Below, piece after piece: positions 12,904 to 24,140 of a stretch of 64,000 nucleotides of DNA (the stretch's first letter is position 1; each line of letters starts with the position of its first letter). The position numbers were made by a program, and so were the translations under genes. The notes below the pieces were generated by a model. The model worked only from the letters and a program-made list of their open reading frames with translations, made no database searches and was not told where the DNA came from. Location: NCBI GenBank assembly GCA_029207755.1, contig JARCOQ010000006.1, positions 26,680,022-26,744,021 of the forward strand. Reading direction: 5' to 3'. Origin of the DNA: Chamaea fasciata. Its lineage: Eukaryota > Chordata > Aves > Passeriformes > Sylviidae.

Positions 12904-15900
12904 TATACAAAATAATAAAATAAAAAGCCAAGACTAATAAATTACTTGAATCCATAGACATATTTTCTGGATGACTGACTGGGAAGGTCAGCATGATCTC
13001 CATAGTTTGTTCTAGAAGAAACCTTGATTAGATCCATTCATACAGATCTTTATCACATATGTGAACTTCAAGTTTTGCCATGACTTTAAAAGTAAATAGC
13101 AGATGCAGGATGGAAATCATCCAAATTAAAGATGGAAACAAATACTGGTGCAGCAGTACAGTTGTTAACGCCTCTGGAGGGGTACAGCTACATTGAAATA
13201 ATAAAAATAATACAAATGTAGCAATTTTTTATCCCGGTAATGTAAGTGTCAGATAAACAGTTCCTAACAAGTTCATGCAACCAAGACAACTGGGGGAGGG
13301 AAAGCCCCCAGCACCTGGATGACTAGTATTAGACATAATGAGAAGGAAAAAACAGCCATAAAATGTTAGCATACTGCAGCTCCTGAGCTGCCTGTGTACA
13401 CAATGCATTTACAGCCCAGGCAGCGCTGGCGGAGCCTCTGGAGGAAGCACTGTTCAGCAGACGGCTCTGCAACACCAGCTCCAGGAAGTCATCAATCAGC
13501 CTGGGGAGAGTTATGCTGAGATTCTGCCCAGATGAGAGGTTATCAGCAAAAATAATGCTCCTGCCGACAAAAATGGAACCAAAAATAGAAGTCTGAATAC
13601 CTAGTCAAACCACAACCTTGTTGTGTTCAGCAGGGAAACTCAACACCCTCTGCAAGCTGGATGTCCCTGACCTCCTTCTGAAGCTCCTGTGGAGACAGAG
13701 CCATGTTGGTGGTAGCATTTCAGCATGTCGAGATGACACACCAGAAAGAAATAAGTGAGCTCGTACATGAGATAGGCAGTTTTGACTGGAAATGAAGTGA
13801 CTCACACCCAAGTAATAAGCAAAGACATCCCCGTGGGGTCAGAGTGAGGGTCCTGCCCAGTACTCTGCTCTGGCCCCATGGGATGTGTCAGGGAATGAGA
13901 AGAAGAGCAAAACACCTGCAGAGAGATGCTTTCCTTCTTCCTTCTCCACATCACTTGTGAATGAAGAACCTTGACCAAAGATTCCCACCATCCTCCTTGA
14001 TAGAGGATCTGTGCAACTGAACTGTCAATTCAAAACAATGAAGGCACTCTAAAAAGTACTACTCTCTGTGAGTGAGTACACATCTGGATGCAGGGGAGCA
14101 AATAAAATAATAGACAGCTGAGGTGTGAAGTAAAAAAGTGTGAACCCATTTAGTCCACCTCAAACCACAGGGGAGTTATAACGCACATAGATAATGGGGC
14201 TCCAGGCTCCTGCTGTCTAAAGTATCTGACAGCCAGGAATGTTGGCAAGAAAATGGAAGATTTTATTTTCTGGCATAATCGCAGTGTCTGGGTCAGGTTT
14301 CAAAGACATATACAGTTTCATATGACAAGGTTAATTTTTCTTCAGTCATGAGCGTTGCACTCATTGTTTTCATGCATGTCAAGTCCAGGGATGAACTGTG
14401 GGGATCATATCTTACTGGCAGCAACTACTAGGATGTTGTGGGGTCCCTAGCTGAAAGAGTCCTCCCCTTCCCTCAGAATGGCTAGCTGCCACCTAACAAA
14501 TCTATGGTTAGAAAAACAGCCCCCTGTGGGGCTGAGGTAAGGGGAATATTTTTCCTTCTGACACCATCAACTGATACATGCACAATCTGACAACCTTTGG
14601 AGTCATAAAACTACACATGGAAATCGAACAACAACAAAGAATAAGTCTACATCAAATCTCTATGAATTTAGAACAATTAAAAACATAAAAACCCATTAGC
14701 ATTTACTATTGCCGAAATCTTTATAAAAGAGATTTCTCATTCTCATGCATGTCATATTCCTCATTAATGTTGCCATATAGTGGAATTTTATTTTTCATGT
14801 ATTCTTACTAGAGGTTTAGTTACTAAACAAGATGTCTATTGAGTTTCCATGTGGAAAAAATATGTAGCTCCTATGATGATAAAGACTGCTTTCTACTTCC
14901 ATAGTCTGAAAAATGAATGCTAAAACACTTATTTTTTTTCAAAAGAACAATAGTAGCTTTTGCTGGTCCTAGCAAATCATAAAAATATCCTACATTGCCT
15001 TTTATACCTCTACCATCCCATAAGAGCTAAGTATATTCTAGTTGTGATGGATAAGAACACAAAATGAGCGTATCTCTTGGAAATTTATCTTCAGAGGATG
15101 AGCACAGGTGCTGCACATCTGGCTGTGCACCTAGTGGTAAATATTTGAAAGTGCTCAGGAAAATAAAGGAAGCTGAGATCTTAAACAAGAAGAGAAAGTA
15201 TAAAAGGGGTCAGCAAGGGGTTAGCAAGGAATCCTGCTTGCAATGTGAAAATAAAAACACCACCAAAAAAAACCCCACACTGAGAAATGGAAATTCATCA
15301 AACTTATTCCACTGAAAGGAAGTCAGAAGTCTATACCATCCCAGGAAGCAGGAGGCTCTGTGGCTTCAAGTCACAGTGTCTCATTAGGTAAGTTTTTCTA
15401 ATTCTTACCACTGTTTCAATGCTCACACCGCTTCTTCTACTTCTACTATGATGTATGATATCGTCTGCAAGGTCATTGACCAGCCATTATGGACCAATTT
15501 CCTTACAAGCTGACTTCAGGTCAGTTGCAGATGACTAGTTTGTTTGTGCCAATGATCCTGAGCATTTGAAATTGTTTTATCATGCAGACAATTGCTTCAT
15601 TTCTGTGAAAGGAAGAACTTCATCTACTCCTTTTCATCAGAAATGCATTGGAAAATTTTTGTCAATATAAACATTGTAAATTTATATAACTATGAAAATT
15701 TCAATACACTATAGCATTTCAAGGCCATTTATGGAGCTTGACAACTTTGAAAAAATATTAATGTTAACTGCAGTATATAATCCCAGAGAGAGATCATAAA
15801 ATCATCTCTCTGTTGCGAAAATAGTTTGATAAAATATGAATTCTTTTCACTGCTGATCAGCTGTTTTCAATGCTAAGATGTTACCAGCTGATTCTTACAC

Positions 15901-16257
15901 TACCACTAGCAAGGCTGGAAGATGCTGTTTTCTCTTCGATCTGAGCTGCAAATTGTATGTCTCCTGTAGGAAAGCTGTTCCCAGAAAAATGTGGTACAAG
16001 CATACATTTTCTTTACAATGTCCTCATAGTGCTTGGAATTGTTTGTTTCCTTATCTGTTGCCTATTTTCATTTTGTGGAGTTTCACTGAATGCCACAATC
16101 TTTAGTGTTTTTAGTAGGGATTGTTATACTCTTCCTTTGACGCCTCAACATAAATCTTTTCAGATTTACTTTGTTTGAGACTAGATTTTAACAGCAATAC
16201 TAGAATTGTTTTCACCTCAGGCAGACTATTTAACTATTCAGCACAGAAAATCACACC

Positions 16258-16258
<1 letters not shown>
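12904..16258. other. Non-coding stretch, no gene recognised
   Basis: The stretch is AT-rich with few CpG. The best open frame is at 15064-15315 (plus, 83 codons). Its C-terminal half is Lys/Asn-rich because of A-rich DNA and contains a small tandem duplication (ggggtcagcaa / ggggttagcaa near 15207-15230). An in-frame TAA precedes its ATG. No domain is recognised. The two overlapping frames at 15878-16178 are hydrophobic but unremarkable. Confidence 0.65.

Positions 16259-16259
<1 letters not shown>

Positions 16260-16321
<62 letters not shown>
16260..16321. repeat. A11 run followed by (TA)25 microsatellite
   Basis: Eleven A residues (16260-16270) run directly into about 25 uninterrupted TA dinucleotides (16271-16321). 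Perfect TA arrays of this length are self-complementary, tend to extrude as cruciforms and are highly variable in length. Assembly errors in repeat number are likely at this site. Confidence 0.97.
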
Positions 16322-16323
<2 letters not shown>

Positions 16324-17466
16324 ACCCTAAGTACATAGCACAGATTCGCCCCTATCCAGAACACTATTTTTAAAATGAGTCATCCATGAAAACAGATAGG
16401 TTTAAATTACAGAGAAAATGCTCTGCAAACTAATCAGTGTTGCAAAAGCAGAAATAGCTCAGGAGACCTGGAAAGACTCCAGTTCCACAGCATACATCCA
16501 TTCCCCCAGTCCCCAGCCATTCAGTCTTCCTGTCATCTTCCCTCCTTTTGGGAAATTGTTATGTTTTGGTTTAATACAAGACTAAAAATCTGTCCAGAAA
16601 TGGATGTGTTAATACGGAGTAAGAAACAAGCCATTCTTTTATGATTTCCAGTAGGAGAGTCACATATTAGAGGCTGCACTGAGTTTTTTTTCTTGTAGTC
16701 CCTATCACGAATTTTGTTACGTACATAAATTTGGGACAGCATATTTAAGTAACAGATAACCACAGAGCATATCATCCAGTTCATTCCCTTGCCTGTTCAT
16801 GGAAGGAGTTGACAGCACAGTGTTTCTGTCTGTCGTTTTGATGAGCTGAATCCAAACCCCACCATTTTCTGTTCCATCTGGGGCCATGAAACAGAGAGCC
16901 TGTCCTGGAAGTACAGCCATTTTAGATCCAGAAGAAAACTTCTTCAGCAATTGTAGAAGAGCCTGGATTACTCTGCAGCACATAAGGTTTAGGCTGTTCA
17001 TTTTCCAAAAACTTTCCTGCTGTGAAACACTGCACCATGGACTTAACTATTTCAAGCACAGATTTCCTTCTGCCTGCTGTTTGCAGAGGTCTGCTCAGGG
17101 GCAGGAGATGAAGCAGAGCTCAGTTCCTGCCCCTTCTCTTCTCACTAGCCAATGCAGCCAGCCAGGGCCACAGGGGACAGCTCATCTCAGCTGCCACCCA
17201 GGCCCAATACTATATTTCAGACTGCATATACTTATTTGGAGAAATGATTTTCATAAAATAGGGTAGTCCTGTGGCTCCAGAAATATTTGTGGGGAAAGTT
17301 GTAAGCTCTATGTGTTCTTCTTGTAGAATGGTGAACCCTGAATCACATTTATCATGAGTCAACATCAATAACACCGCTGGTGGCCTGAAGACTGGGCTGG
17401 AGGAAGCGCCACATTGTACATGTCCTGATCTATCTGTCCCTGAAAAGTTTCTTCTGGCTACCATTT
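16322..17466. other. Non-coding flank upstream of the CR1 insertion
   Basis: No gene is recognised. Overlapping ORFs on both strands (16533-17001 minus, 16886-17266 plus) have no domain. The sequence from about 17030 to 17220 is richer in G+C. Confidence 0.6.
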
Positions 17467-18050
17467 AATCATAGAATCGTGGAACAGTTTGGGTTGGAAG
17501 GAACCTTAAATATCATCTAGTTCCAAACTCCCTGCTGTGGGGAGGAACACCTTCCACTAGACCAAGTTACTCAGAGGTTCAACCTGGTCTTGAGGACCTC
17601 CATGGATAGGGAGTCCACAACCTCTCTGGGCAGCCTATTCTAGTGTCTCACCAACCTCACAGTTAAGAATTTATTTCCAATATCCTTCAGCTTAAGGGCA
17701 TTGCCCTTTGTTATATCACTGTATGCCTTTGTGAAAAGCTCCTCTACAGCCTTGTTGCAATCCCTCTTAACTACTGGAAGATGCTAGAAGGTCTTACTGG
17801 AGCCTTCTCTTCTCCTGGCTGAAAAGCCCTGATTCTCTCAGCCTGTCTTCACAGAGGCAGTGCTCCAGCCCTGTGCTCAACATAGTGGGCCTCCTCTAGA
17901 CTCATTCCAACAACAGGTCAATGTCTTCCTTGTGCTGGGGTCCAGGCCCCAGATCTGGATGCACTGCCCCAGATGGGGTCTCACGAGCACAGAGTAGAGG
18001 GGGAGAATTACCTCCCTCGACCTGCTGGCTTCCTTACACACGGGTCTCAG
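17467..18050 (-). mobile_element. CR1 non-LTR retrotransposon, 5'-truncated copy
   Basis: On the plus strand the stretch begins aatcatagaatcgtgg and continues with gtttgggttggaagga, tcatctagttccaa, ccacaacctctctgggcagc, attctctcagcctgtcttca and gggtctcacgagcacagagta. These are the reverse-complemented landmarks of the 3' end of bird CR1, so the element lies on the minus strand with its 3' terminus (attctatgatt type) at 17467. CR1 is the dominant LINE of bird genomes; it moves by target-primed reverse transcription and does not use a poly-A tail. Only the last ~580 bases are present, typical of 5' truncation; the 5' break near 18050 is approximate. The copy carries stops and a frame change and cannot encode active protein. 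It is the best evidence that the host is a bird. Confidence 0.94.
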
Positions 18051-18077
18051 GCCAGTGGAACCTAAATTGTGCTTCAA
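17877..18077 (-). pseudogene. Remnant of CR1 ORF2 C-terminal coding region
   Basis: The minus-strand frame contains [20 protein letters not shown] followed by QIWG, the well-known stretch near the C-terminal end of the CR1 ORF2 protein (endonuclease plus reverse transcriptase). Just after IWG the similarity moves to another frame, where a [14 protein letters not shown] string continues and then meets stop codons. The coding remnant is therefore frameshifted and terminated. The first ~14 residues of the open frame (nearest 18077) probably lie outside the element. It is part of the CR1 insertion, not a host gene. Confidence 0.85.
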
Positions 18078-20812
18078 GGAAGGGTAAGACAGAAAACATG
18101 GGGAAAACTAAGATGACAATAAAAAGCAGATCAGATGGTGACTTCCTAGGTCAGAAGGAAGCTCTGTAGAGCTTGTGGTAGAGGCTGGCAGAGCTGTATA
18201 GGATTTGAGCCTCAGAGGTTTTTCTTGCCTTCCTCTCCTAATAACATTAAAGTAGATCCAACTCAACAGCTCCTCCCCTCTTCCCCTCCCCTCTGTGACT
18301 ATGTTTGGCAGCGAGGTTCAGTACAGAGGTGAGCATCAGCCCTGGGGAGTCCTGTCTTGCGGTCTGTTATGAAGGATTACTCTACTGCAGGCAGGCATGG
18401 AGAGCCAAGAAACGACACTTCCAAACTTGGGCTTTTACAAATGAATATCTGTGTGTCTTTCAGACACCTTCATAAGTGTTTAGCATTTCAAAATGCTGAA
18501 AGCATCTGGTCTTGGCATTCATTTTTGTGGGAATTTTGCAGAAGGATGTAAACAGTAACAATATGAAATACACAGGTAGGTTTGGGATGATATTTTTAAC
18601 ATCTTCAAGATAAACCTGATAGATATTTTTCAAGTATTTTAATGAATCAAGTACACATTAAAAAAATATTTTGTCCATCTTGCTTTGTTCAACTCCTAAA
18701 ACTCACACCAAAATGGCAATATTTTATTTCAACAGAATTAGAGGACACACAGGAAGAAAATCTGTAAACATTTTTATGTCAAATTAAGTGCATTATCTGT
18801 CAGACACCTGTATTTGCATTTCTGTTCTCCTAACACAGTTTGTTAACACCTACACGAATTCACAATATTTCTCCATGCCACTGAATACAGATTCATTTTT
18901 TACATCTACTGCCTCTTCTTTCTCTCTCCCTTTCTCCTTCCCTCTACCTGTCTCCAAAGAGGAATGACCAAAAAACTGTACCCAGCTCAACTACTGTCAG
19001 CTTTTTCAAGCATTTGGCTGCCTGTGTGCAAAGGCTGAGGACAGACCTCCGGCTCTGAAATCAGACAGTCTGTATACCAATACTTGCAGTTTCCAATGTG
19101 AACATCTTACTTCTGTTCTTCTTTCCCATTATTCTTTTCTTTCCATGCTCTCACGCTCATGGTTGAGGGAGGTATAAACTGTCTCACCATAGCCCAAAAT
19201 ACATAGCAGCGCTTTGGGAAGTTTGACAAACTGCAATACATGTTTAGCTTTCCTGGCTCAGAGACAATGCAGAGAAGGGAGTTCTGGCAAGCTTCCTGGA
19301 CATGGGATGCAATTTCTCTGCTCTGCAATGTACAGTATGGGTTACAGGCACTTTGAACATTTACAGAGCACCAGTTCAAGAGGAACAAATCATTTTTTAA
19401 TCTTTGGGTTGTAATTAAATGCAACTTAGTAGATTTTCTGCATATGAGATAGCTGACTGGAAAGAAATCAGATTGCTGTGAGCTAAAAAGAAGTTTTATA
19501 TGACACTGTGCAGAATGTAAGCATGGCACAATTCCTTTCAAAGTGCCTCTCAAATTTTGTCATCTCTACCTCCTCTGACTTCTTTAGGAAATATGTACCC
19601 CTTTATCACTTCCTTATCTGTATGGCTACTCATTTCCTGCACACATGGCAGTTGAGACAATTGACAGAATTTCACCAGATCCAAGGAGCCTGGGGAAAAC
19701 AAACTGGAATTTCCAGGTGATAATTGTGCACATTACTATAAAAAAGATCTGGTCTAACTTCACAGCCATACAAATAACCTGGTTTGTATTTCCAATCTTG
19801 GTAACAGACACCTAAATGTATTTGAACCTTTCCTGGCTTAGTTGGTCCTTAGCTTGCCCTCTCTACAGTGTGCTCTCTTTTGAGCATCCACGGCTTCCTC
19901 ACCCACAGCTTTTTCTAAACTCCTTCTCCTCCATCACTGAACTGCCTTCTCTTCCTCTTCAGTGCCCACAAATCCCCTGACAGGCAGATCCCATCATCCC
20001 CAGAACTCCTCTGGGTCAGTTCCTTGCACTCCCCCATGTTGCTTTCCCCAAGGCAAGAAGCAGTTGAAAATTATGCAAAGAAATTCCAAATTGTTCCCAT
20101 ATTTTTAAATTGGATTTTTCATTTCAAAATTTGGATCATTTTTTTCTGCAGTGAGTTTGTACTTGTCAAAAGCATCATTATTTATAATGCACTTTAACTC
20201 CAGTGATCAGTTTTAGTCTTGATCAATTTACATTTTTATTGGTGTGATTCAACAGACACAGATTTTTAGAATCAGGAAGCTAATGTTTTCTGAAAAGCTG
20301 AACAAGTAGTACAAGAGGTCAAGCACACTGAAACTGATCTCTCAAATTCAAAGAAGCTCTCATGCAAAAGCAATGCTTGCTTGCTTGCTTTCTTGAAAAA
20401 AAAAAAAGAAGCAAAAAAAAGCAGATCACAGAAACTTTAAATGAAGCCAGGAAAACACTTAATAAAGATATTTTTGTCTCCAGCCCTTATCAATAGTTTG
20501 TATAGAAAACTCAATGCACAGAACACACTCCTGCCCTTAAGGTACTCAGCTCCCCTTTTCTCTGTGGGGAGATTGCTTAGACTGTAGCACATGTGATTCA
20601 CTCTTGGAATATCAGTATAATAATCATAATCATATAAAAATATTCTGGCTGATCTTTTTCTTTTTTGGCTCACTGTCAAAAATCACAACCGTAAACTGCT
20701 TCAAGAATAGAGAAGGGAATTTCTTCCCTTCCATGAAAAATTGCATCTATTTTTACTAACAGAAATGACAAAAAGCATTGGTAATGGACAAAATCTTAAG
20801 AAAAAAAAAAAC
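18051..20812. other. Non-coding stretch, no gene recognised
   Basis: A C/T-rich tract lies at about 18270-18295 and another at 18911-18950. A (GCTT)4 repeat at 20375-20390 is followed by an A12 run (20396-20407). The 148-codon minus ORF at 19107-19553 is overlapped by a plus ORF, has no recognised domain and is judged to be chance. Confidence 0.65.
20375..20407. repeat. (GCTT)4 followed by A12
   Basis: Four tandem copies of GCTT occupy 20375-20390, and a 12-base A run follows at 20396-20407. This is a simple low-complexity sequence. Confidence 0.88.
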
Positions 20813-20847
20813 ATCTGAGGTGTATCTGTTTCAGATACACCTCAGAT
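20813..20847. repeat. Perfect 16-bp hairpin with 3-base loop
   Basis: The left arm atctgaggtgtatctg (20813-20828) is exactly reverse-complementary to the right arm cagatacacctcagat (20832-20847), and the loop is ttt. The flanks do not extend the pairing. A perfect 16-bp fold-back with so small a loop is extremely unlikely by chance in 64 kb. The stem is too short for a microRNA precursor, and bacterial-type terminators are irrelevant here. The simplest origin is a replication template-switch (fold-back copying) event. Confidence 0.95.
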
Positions 20848-22690
20848 AAAGAAAAGAGCCTCAAAACCAAGGTCCACCATACTGCAGTGGCGCTGAGATT
20901 TTTATTATTTAAAGGCAATATTTCTCAGTATAAGAAACCTTCAAGGGAATAATAAGGCAATTCAAATGTATGTAAGAAGAAAAACAGGACATAAAGAACT
21001 TGAGACAGCTTACTGCCTTGTTCTGAAATGATCTGTTCAAGTAGGCATGTTTTAATTCACATCACAGGCATTTTTAAGTGATTTTGCTGCATTCTGCCAG
21101 ATTATGTTATCTGTGCAAATATAGGGAAATAAATATTTAAATTCATAAATTCACAGCATTGGTTAGGTTTATGAAAGATGTGAAAATAAAATTCACAGAG
21201 AAAAAAAATCAAGCTCTTCTTAAATGCAGCAACAACAAAAATTAAAAAAAGAGAGGACCTTTAGGGAATAGGTTTTAGGAAGCAGTAATTACATCTGAGA
21301 GAGGCAAGGTTATCTGGGATTTATAAATTTTCCCAAATATTTATCCCAGGTGCTAAAAAGCAGCATTGCCCTTGCTTAAAACTATTTGGACAAGCAGGCT
21401 TACAGCTTTCCTCTCTGTGTAAACAGTATAGCAGCATTCTAAACAGATTAATAGCAGTATCAGTTCAAGTCAAATATTTGTGTAAGCTAGAGGAGTGGAA
21501 AAGGTAGTCTAAGGGGGATATTTTAACCACAAATTCTAAAAGGTACAGAAGTGTCCTGCCTGCATGCAAACAGCCCACCTCGACCAAATCACTCTGTTTA
21601 AAATTAAAAGGTTTCACGACCTAATCCATTACTTCCGGTGACCTAAGAAAGATTTTCTCTCCCTTTCAGCACTATCAGAGAGATTTATGTTTGTGCTAAC
21701 CATCACAGCAGAGAGGTACCAGTACAGGAGCCTTCAAAAGCAAGATTCAATGACCATGCATTAGACTGAGAAGGGATCACCGATTCCTTCTGATCTTACT
21801 GCTGGTTTATGCTACAATTATGAATGAATAACTAATGTTCAGATCGTCACATCTGCACCCAGACAGAAGGGAAAGCAGTGGAGGGGAGACGGGGACCCCA
21901 GTGCTATGCTGTGTCACAGCGCAGCAGAGCCCCGGGCCTCAGGGAAGGCTGCCCAGACACAAGGTGCTCCCATACAAAGTTATTTCTGCATTTTTTTGAG
22001 CAGTAAGGGTCTCAGGCTGTAACAGAGAAGAGTCTGGAATAACTGCTATATAGTTCCTGTAGCTCCTATAGTCCATAAAACCTATTGCAGAAACAGAGAT
22101 TTTATGGTGGTGCTCTGGGTCAGACAAAATTGACAGACACCAAACCAGGTCAAATTTATGAAAACTGAAAAAGCTGAAGTGATTTTTCTCTCTCTCTCAT
22201 ACCCATGATCAATAGGTTTGAAGAAAAACTTAGGTATCCCCTTGCAAATGAATCAACATTGCTTGTTCATTTCTGCCTTAATGCTTTTAGTTTTTGAATT
22301 CAAGTAAGAATTCATTTCAAACAATGAACAGCTATGGAATTAAAGCAGCACATCACAGAGGCTGAACTGTTTTATAGCTTAAACCTGACGGGTCATATTT
22401 CTCATTGTTTTCAACATCTGCAGTTTTCTCTTGTATTGTGGAAGACAGAAGTAAAGGTCTTGCAGGAGATTTAAGTGGCACAGCTGTACTGCCTCAAGAG
22501 CTGGAGGGAAAGCTCTCCCTGAGAACAAGCAGAGCTAGAAAGTCTGACACGACTACATGCATTCACTGCTGGCTTGTTAAACTGGGCACTGGGTTTCCTG
22601 TCCAGCCAAACAGCAGTGGTTAATCGATCCACATCATAGGCAGCCTGGTGGGAGCAGTCAATGAAAGGCGTAATCCTCTTCCCCTAAAGT
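20848..22690. other. Non-coding stretch, no gene recognised
   Basis: AT-rich sequence with only 60-75-codon open frames (21939-22127 minus, 22405-22623 plus). A short TC run lies at about 22187-22199. No regulatory or RNA feature was recognised. Confidence 0.65.
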
Positions 22691-24140
22691 CCAATCTCTA
22701 AACACCAGCACCTATTGGGCTCTGGGGAGGCCACAAGTACAGCAAACCCACCATCTCCAAGACTTGCGCATTTCTGCTCCACAGTGCACAGCAGTACAGC
22801 CCTAAATCTGGGGGTTTTTTTGGAACCTCAAGCGCAGTTTGAGGGGGCAGAAGGGGAAGAGGCACTGCTGGATGCATCAGCAGCAAGAAAGGGGTACACT
22901 TGGAGGCAGACAGCTCCAGTGAAAGTAAGCAGGGAGCCTGTGGGGTTAGTGACTTTTTTTGCTTGGCACAGTAACGGGCATTTGTGTGGCCCAAGCATTA
23001 TGTAGGAGGTGGTGCACCTGGTGTGCAGCCCTACTGGGTCATCATCTCCTCTCCACCTCCATGTGTGGTCTAGATCTGCCTCTGTGTTAAGCTGGAGATC
23101 CAAACCGTGACAGCAGAGACCTATTAATAAAGGGGAGAAAAGGAAACCATGTACAAGAGCTGCAAACAGACAAACAAACAAACAAAGGTTTCTGCAAAAG
23201 AGCAACAGTTTGTCTGGGCAGAGTAGTTTTTCCCCCAATCACTTTTTTAACTTCATGCAGACGTGTACAAGCAGGTGAGAAAGGCTTTTGGGAGAGACAC
23301 TGCCTTACCGAGGATGCCGGAGCACCTTCACTTGCTGCAGGTGACAGCCCTGGGAGAAGGGACGTGGCACTGCTTCCACAGCCGGAGGGATGAGGAGGAA
23401 GGAGGAGAAAAGCCCTGATGTGGAGGTAGGAGCATCAGGTGCTCCCAGAGGAGAAGGCTGTGAGCTTCAATGCTGCCACACCCGAGTGTCCCAACTCTGA
23501 GTGCAAGAGTTTCTGACCGAAGGGCAGCCAGCACAGCACTCCTCAAATGGTGGCACATCCTAACCGAGAGCCAGGGGTTTTTGTAGAAACACCTCAGGTA
23601 CCTGCTGGCCAGAAATTTTACTCCCTTGCTTCACACCCTGTCCTCATTTGGTGGGACAAGGGAGTCAGCCCACACACTAAGTCTTGCATGAGGTCCCTGA
23701 CAAAGGACCTTGTGCCCTCTCTGGTTTGGAAAAACCTGCAGGATCGGTAGTTCACACTGCTGAACTCCCTCTGACTTTTTCTTGCAGCACAGGCTCCAGT
23801 GAAGAAGCCTTGTGTAGGACCTGGTATTCCAGCTGGTTTTCAGCATTCCCAGCTGAGCTTTCTTGCAGGAAATGTGCACCTTGGAGCACAGCCATCTGCA
23901 TCGGCTGTAATCCCAGAGGCCTTCCTGTCTCACTGGGGCTGAGACTAGGAGCAGTGGAGCCTGGCACAGGAACTACTCTGTCCTGTCCCAGCCTCAGAAA
24001 GGCAAAAAGTTAAAAAGAAAACACAAAACAATCCAAAATACATGACCACAATCCACTGCTGCTCAGCCGTGGCACTGGTTTGATTGCTGCTGAAGCTTAG
24101 AAGCATGAAGTTTAGAAAGGCTTTGTTCAGCCTCAAAAAT
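22691..24140. other. G+C-richer block with overlapping chance ORFs
   Basis: Base composition rises here, and CpG is somewhat more frequent between about 23100 and 23900. Many open frames of 65-136 codons overlap on both strands (for example 22828-23238 minus, 22715-23005 plus, 23684-24013 plus). None has a recognised domain, and mutual overlap in several frames points to lack of stop codons from composition rather than coding. An (ACAA)4 tract lies at 23170-23186. No clear CpG island or promoter is seen. Confidence 0.55.
23170..23186. repeat. (ACAA)4 microsatellite
   Basis: Four tandem ACAA units plus one base form a short simple repeat. Confidence 0.9.

Noticed and set aside
15064..15315. 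83-codon Lys/Asn-rich plus ORF
   Set aside because: The lysine-rich part reflects A-rich DNA with a small tandem duplication, and there is no recognised domain or convincing splice pair.
19107..19553. 148-codon minus-strand ORF
   Set aside because: A plus-strand ORF overlaps it, composition is ordinary and no motif is recognised.
22828..23238. 136-codon minus ORF with a hydrophobic N-terminal part
   Set aside because: Several overlapping frames are open here, and part of the hydrophobic run comes from the (ACAA)n microsatellite read on the other strand.
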